DNA of 64,000 bases from Cokeromyces recurvatus (lineage: Eukaryota; Mucoromycota; Mucoromycetes; Mucorales; Mucoraceae), in NCBI RefSeq assembly GCF_025118155.1, contig NW_026251423.1, positions 1 through 64,000 on the forward strand, given 5' to 3'. Below, one piece after another: positions 61,805-64,000 of this stretch (its first letter is position 1; every line of letters begins with the position of its first letter). The notes beneath the pieces were generated by a model, which made no database searches, was not told the DNA's origin, and saw nothing but the letters and a program-made list of their open reading frames with translations. A program made the translations under genes and the position numbers.

Positions 61805-62984
61805 TAAAAGAAAGGAAAATAAAAAGAAAATGATAAAAGAAGTATAGTTTGAGACTTGTTTATTTAATGAAAAGAAAGAATAAAATAAAATAAAATGAAA
61901 GAATTAAAGATTTTTTTTTTCAAATATTATTTTGTGTCTACACAACTTCTTGTATTTATACTAATGAATCCTGAATCAAAGAAATAAAAATAGCTCTCAA
62001 AGAACATGAGTCATGAAACAGTGTTAGTATTCAGATATACATTGTGTTGATTCAAGAGACTGATCTATAGATTATCTATTGCGTGTTATAATGATCTAAT
62101 TGTATGTTCCTGATATTTTTTATATTTTTATTTCATTGAATGGATCAAAGACGACCTGAATCTTTTATCAAGGTTATAAAAATAAATATTCGGAAATGAT
62201 ACGATGTCTTATAGTTGATACATTTAGATGATCGGATGTCAATAAGTTTTGTATTATGTACAAGATGTTATATACAGAGTTTTATTTTATATTCAGGCTT
62301 ATAGTTTATCCTGTATTATTTAATTCATCTATTATAATATTACTTATGCTTATATCCAGAGCTTGTTCTATAACAACCATGAGGTCGTGTAATCGAATTA
62401 GCGTCGACGAAGGTTTCCCCCCACAGCGCCCCAGAAACTTTTGTGATTTTTATTTCCTTATTTCTTTCTTTAAGACAATCTTTAGAAGAAGTTTATTTTA
62501 GTGTAGTTTAAGATGAATAAGATAACATTAAGACAATTTACTCTATAATATAAGTAAAAAAAGAAAAAGTCGAGTATTGTAGAAGGGTTCAAGTTAGCGA
62601 TAAATAGTGAGGGCATCAACATATAAATTATGAAAAGAAGACATCGAGTAGCAAGAAGCATCGTACATAATAAAAGATGGCAGTAGTTTCTTATTATATG
62701 TACGTTCACATCATGTACATTAATTTTAGTCAATTTATAGATTTTCCTTTAATTAATCCATATAATGAGACAAATTCATTGAAGGATCAATTACCCTTTA
62801 TATTCTTTATGATGAAGTCAATGCTCATCCAAGAGCAATACATAACCGACAAGAACCTCAAAACAATAATGACCTTCGTTAATATTGCACTAAAAGACTG
62901 TATCTAACAGTATCGTTTTCCAAAAACGTGTTGTTACGTTTTATAAATAATGTCAAATGACAACCTTTTTTGTTTTCATGATAG

Positions 62985-63290
62985 GCTTCAAGAATACGTT
63001 TCTTGTATTAAGTGTCATTATACCATCCGTAGATACGATACTGAGGAGTAAAGGACTTGTCTTTGTGGAAAATTTTGTAATAAAAAGAATAAGATTCCTT
63101 TGCAAAGACTGAGATATTTCAACAACCTCTTTTCGATGAATCGGTCAAGCCTCTCTTCAGTCTTTATATATATAACTACTCAATAATCAATACCCAAAGA
63201 AAATTTTCTTTGGAAAAAATTATGCTGAAAAAAAAACCACTAGTTGGAAAACCAAAGTTAGTTTGTTTTCAGATAAAATAATGATGACAA
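62985..63290 (+). pseudogene. Degenerate coding remnant, possibly transposon-derived
   Basis: In shifting frames the plus strand reads LQEYVSCIKCHYTIRRYDTE and then LCGKFCNKKNKIPLQRLRYF, a CxxC...CxC-like pattern followed by basic residues. The arrangement resembles zinc-binding parts of fungal transposases, but stops and shifts occur and no catalytic motif is visible. Confidence 0.25.
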
Positions 63291-63739
63291 GGCTTGAAAC
63301 AACTTCAAGTTATACTCTAAAGATGAACAGTCTTTTGTACAGCAATTAGATTATGAATGCTCTTTATGAATGTTGACTAGTTTTAGTCTTATTCCGACAA
63401 TGTACATTCTAGTGATGCTGAATTTATTTAACCATGTAGAATTTACCTTAAGAGTAAAGAAATCTTAGGGAAAATATACAATAGTCTTTTTAATATTTAT
63501 ACACTGTGCTATTATAGACTTTCACCACTTTTTTATATACGCTTAATTATTAAATATTATTAGAGAAGCAACTTTATTATAAAACACGATTTTATTAAAT
63601 TGATTTTTTTTTTTCATTTTTATTGATATTATAAAAAAAGATGCTTTTCTTAGTTCTCAAATCTCTTAAGTAGAAGAGAGTTGATACTAACAGGATTAAC
63701 CACGAGAAGGTGAAAGCATATCTAATCCCAAAAATAATA

Positions 63740-63773
63740 TTACAACCCATACACAAATTGATATGGGCTGTAA
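63740..63773. repeat. Short inverted repeat
   Basis: TTACAACCCATA and TATGGGCTGTAA pair at 11 of 12 positions around a 10-nt loop. It may be a small element end or a structured RNA; no context supports either. Confidence 0.45.
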
Positions 63774-64000
63774 TTTTTTCTTCTCCCTCTAAATTTCTAC
63801 TTGAAAGATAAACGTCCAATTTCAACTAGTAGACACTTGGCAAAGTCCAACCTGGCCCAAGCCTTGCTAGAAGAAAAAGATAGGATTCCTCACTTCCTAC
63901 CCCAATAAAAAATACAGTTGGATGTAAGTTTCACTGGAAGCCGGGCTAAACATTCTGACCTGTAGCGTGGCGAAGTGGAAGGAATCCAGATACATGAAGT

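Larger units (their letters stand above)
61805..64000. other. Transposon debris and AT-rich spacer up to the window end
   Basis: No intact gene. A coding-like relic lies at about 62985-63290 (separate entry). A GC-richer patch lies at 62381-62440. An 11-of-12-bp inverted repeat (63740-63773) occurs near the end. The last 160 bp are GC-richer than the rest and may be part of another element cut by the window edge. Confidence 0.45.

Noticed and set aside
62381..62440. GC-richer patch considered as a tRNA or other RNA gene
   Set aside because: No cloverleaf or Pol III box could be drawn; no terminator follows.

Overview
The window is nuclear DNA of a filamentous fungus, most likely an early-diverging Mucoromycota (Mucorales-like) species; this is inferred from gene content, not from a marker gene. 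It is very AT-rich. Genes have many short introns (mostly 50-110 nt) with GTAAG-type donors and T-rich tracts before TAG/CAG acceptors, and A/T homopolymers of 40-55 nt occur in introns and spacers. The gene set includes a fungal RhoGAP with LIM domains, a Byr2/Ste11-type SAM-RA-kinase, a Pho85-type cyclin and a siderophore-type MFS carrier. It also includes dymeclin and an augmin HAUS6-like subunit, which baker's yeast lacks.

Layout. 1-5.7 kb is a nested transposon graveyard: a Ty3/Gypsy pol gene (minus strand) is split by a solo LTR with a 5-bp target duplication, a second copy of that LTR lies nearby, and 21-bp inverted repeats bracket 3575-5718. 5.7-6.8 kb holds a three-exon gene of unknown function. 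6.8-10 kb is non-coding, with a striking cluster of short palindromes. 10-15 kb holds a cPLA2-like phospholipase, a small hypothetical gene and a vacuolar-type amino-acid transporter. 15-17.5 kb is empty apart from a coding-like scrap. 17.6-31 kb holds the LIM/C1/RhoGAP protein, JIP5, an unrecognised coiled-coil protein, a decayed gene and importin PSE1/IPO5. 31-37 kb holds STE11/BYR2 and HAUS6, then eL8 begins. 37-48 kb holds eL8, a Pcl-type cyclin, MTM1/SLC25A39, a siderophore-type transporter, DBP6 (with an apparent one-base frameshift) and a STIMATE-family membrane protein. 49-60 kb holds kinesin-1, dymeclin, eL20 and RIX7. 60-64 kb is again transposon debris, including a Tc1/mariner transposase that has lost catalytic residues.

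Functional themes. Five genes serve ribosome production (JIP5, DBP6, RIX7, eL8, eL20), and eL20 and RIX7 share a divergent promoter of about 195 bp. Polarity, cytoskeleton and trafficking are represented by RhoGAP, kinesin-1, HAUS6, dymeclin and STE11.

Most gene models were built by hand from splice signals and checked for reading phase across every junction. Exon coordinates are given in each entry. No undoubted new biological system was found. The best leads are the palindrome cluster at 8.3-8.5 kb, the 15-nt microexon in eL20, the HAUS6 and dymeclin orthologues, and the DBP6 frameshift.
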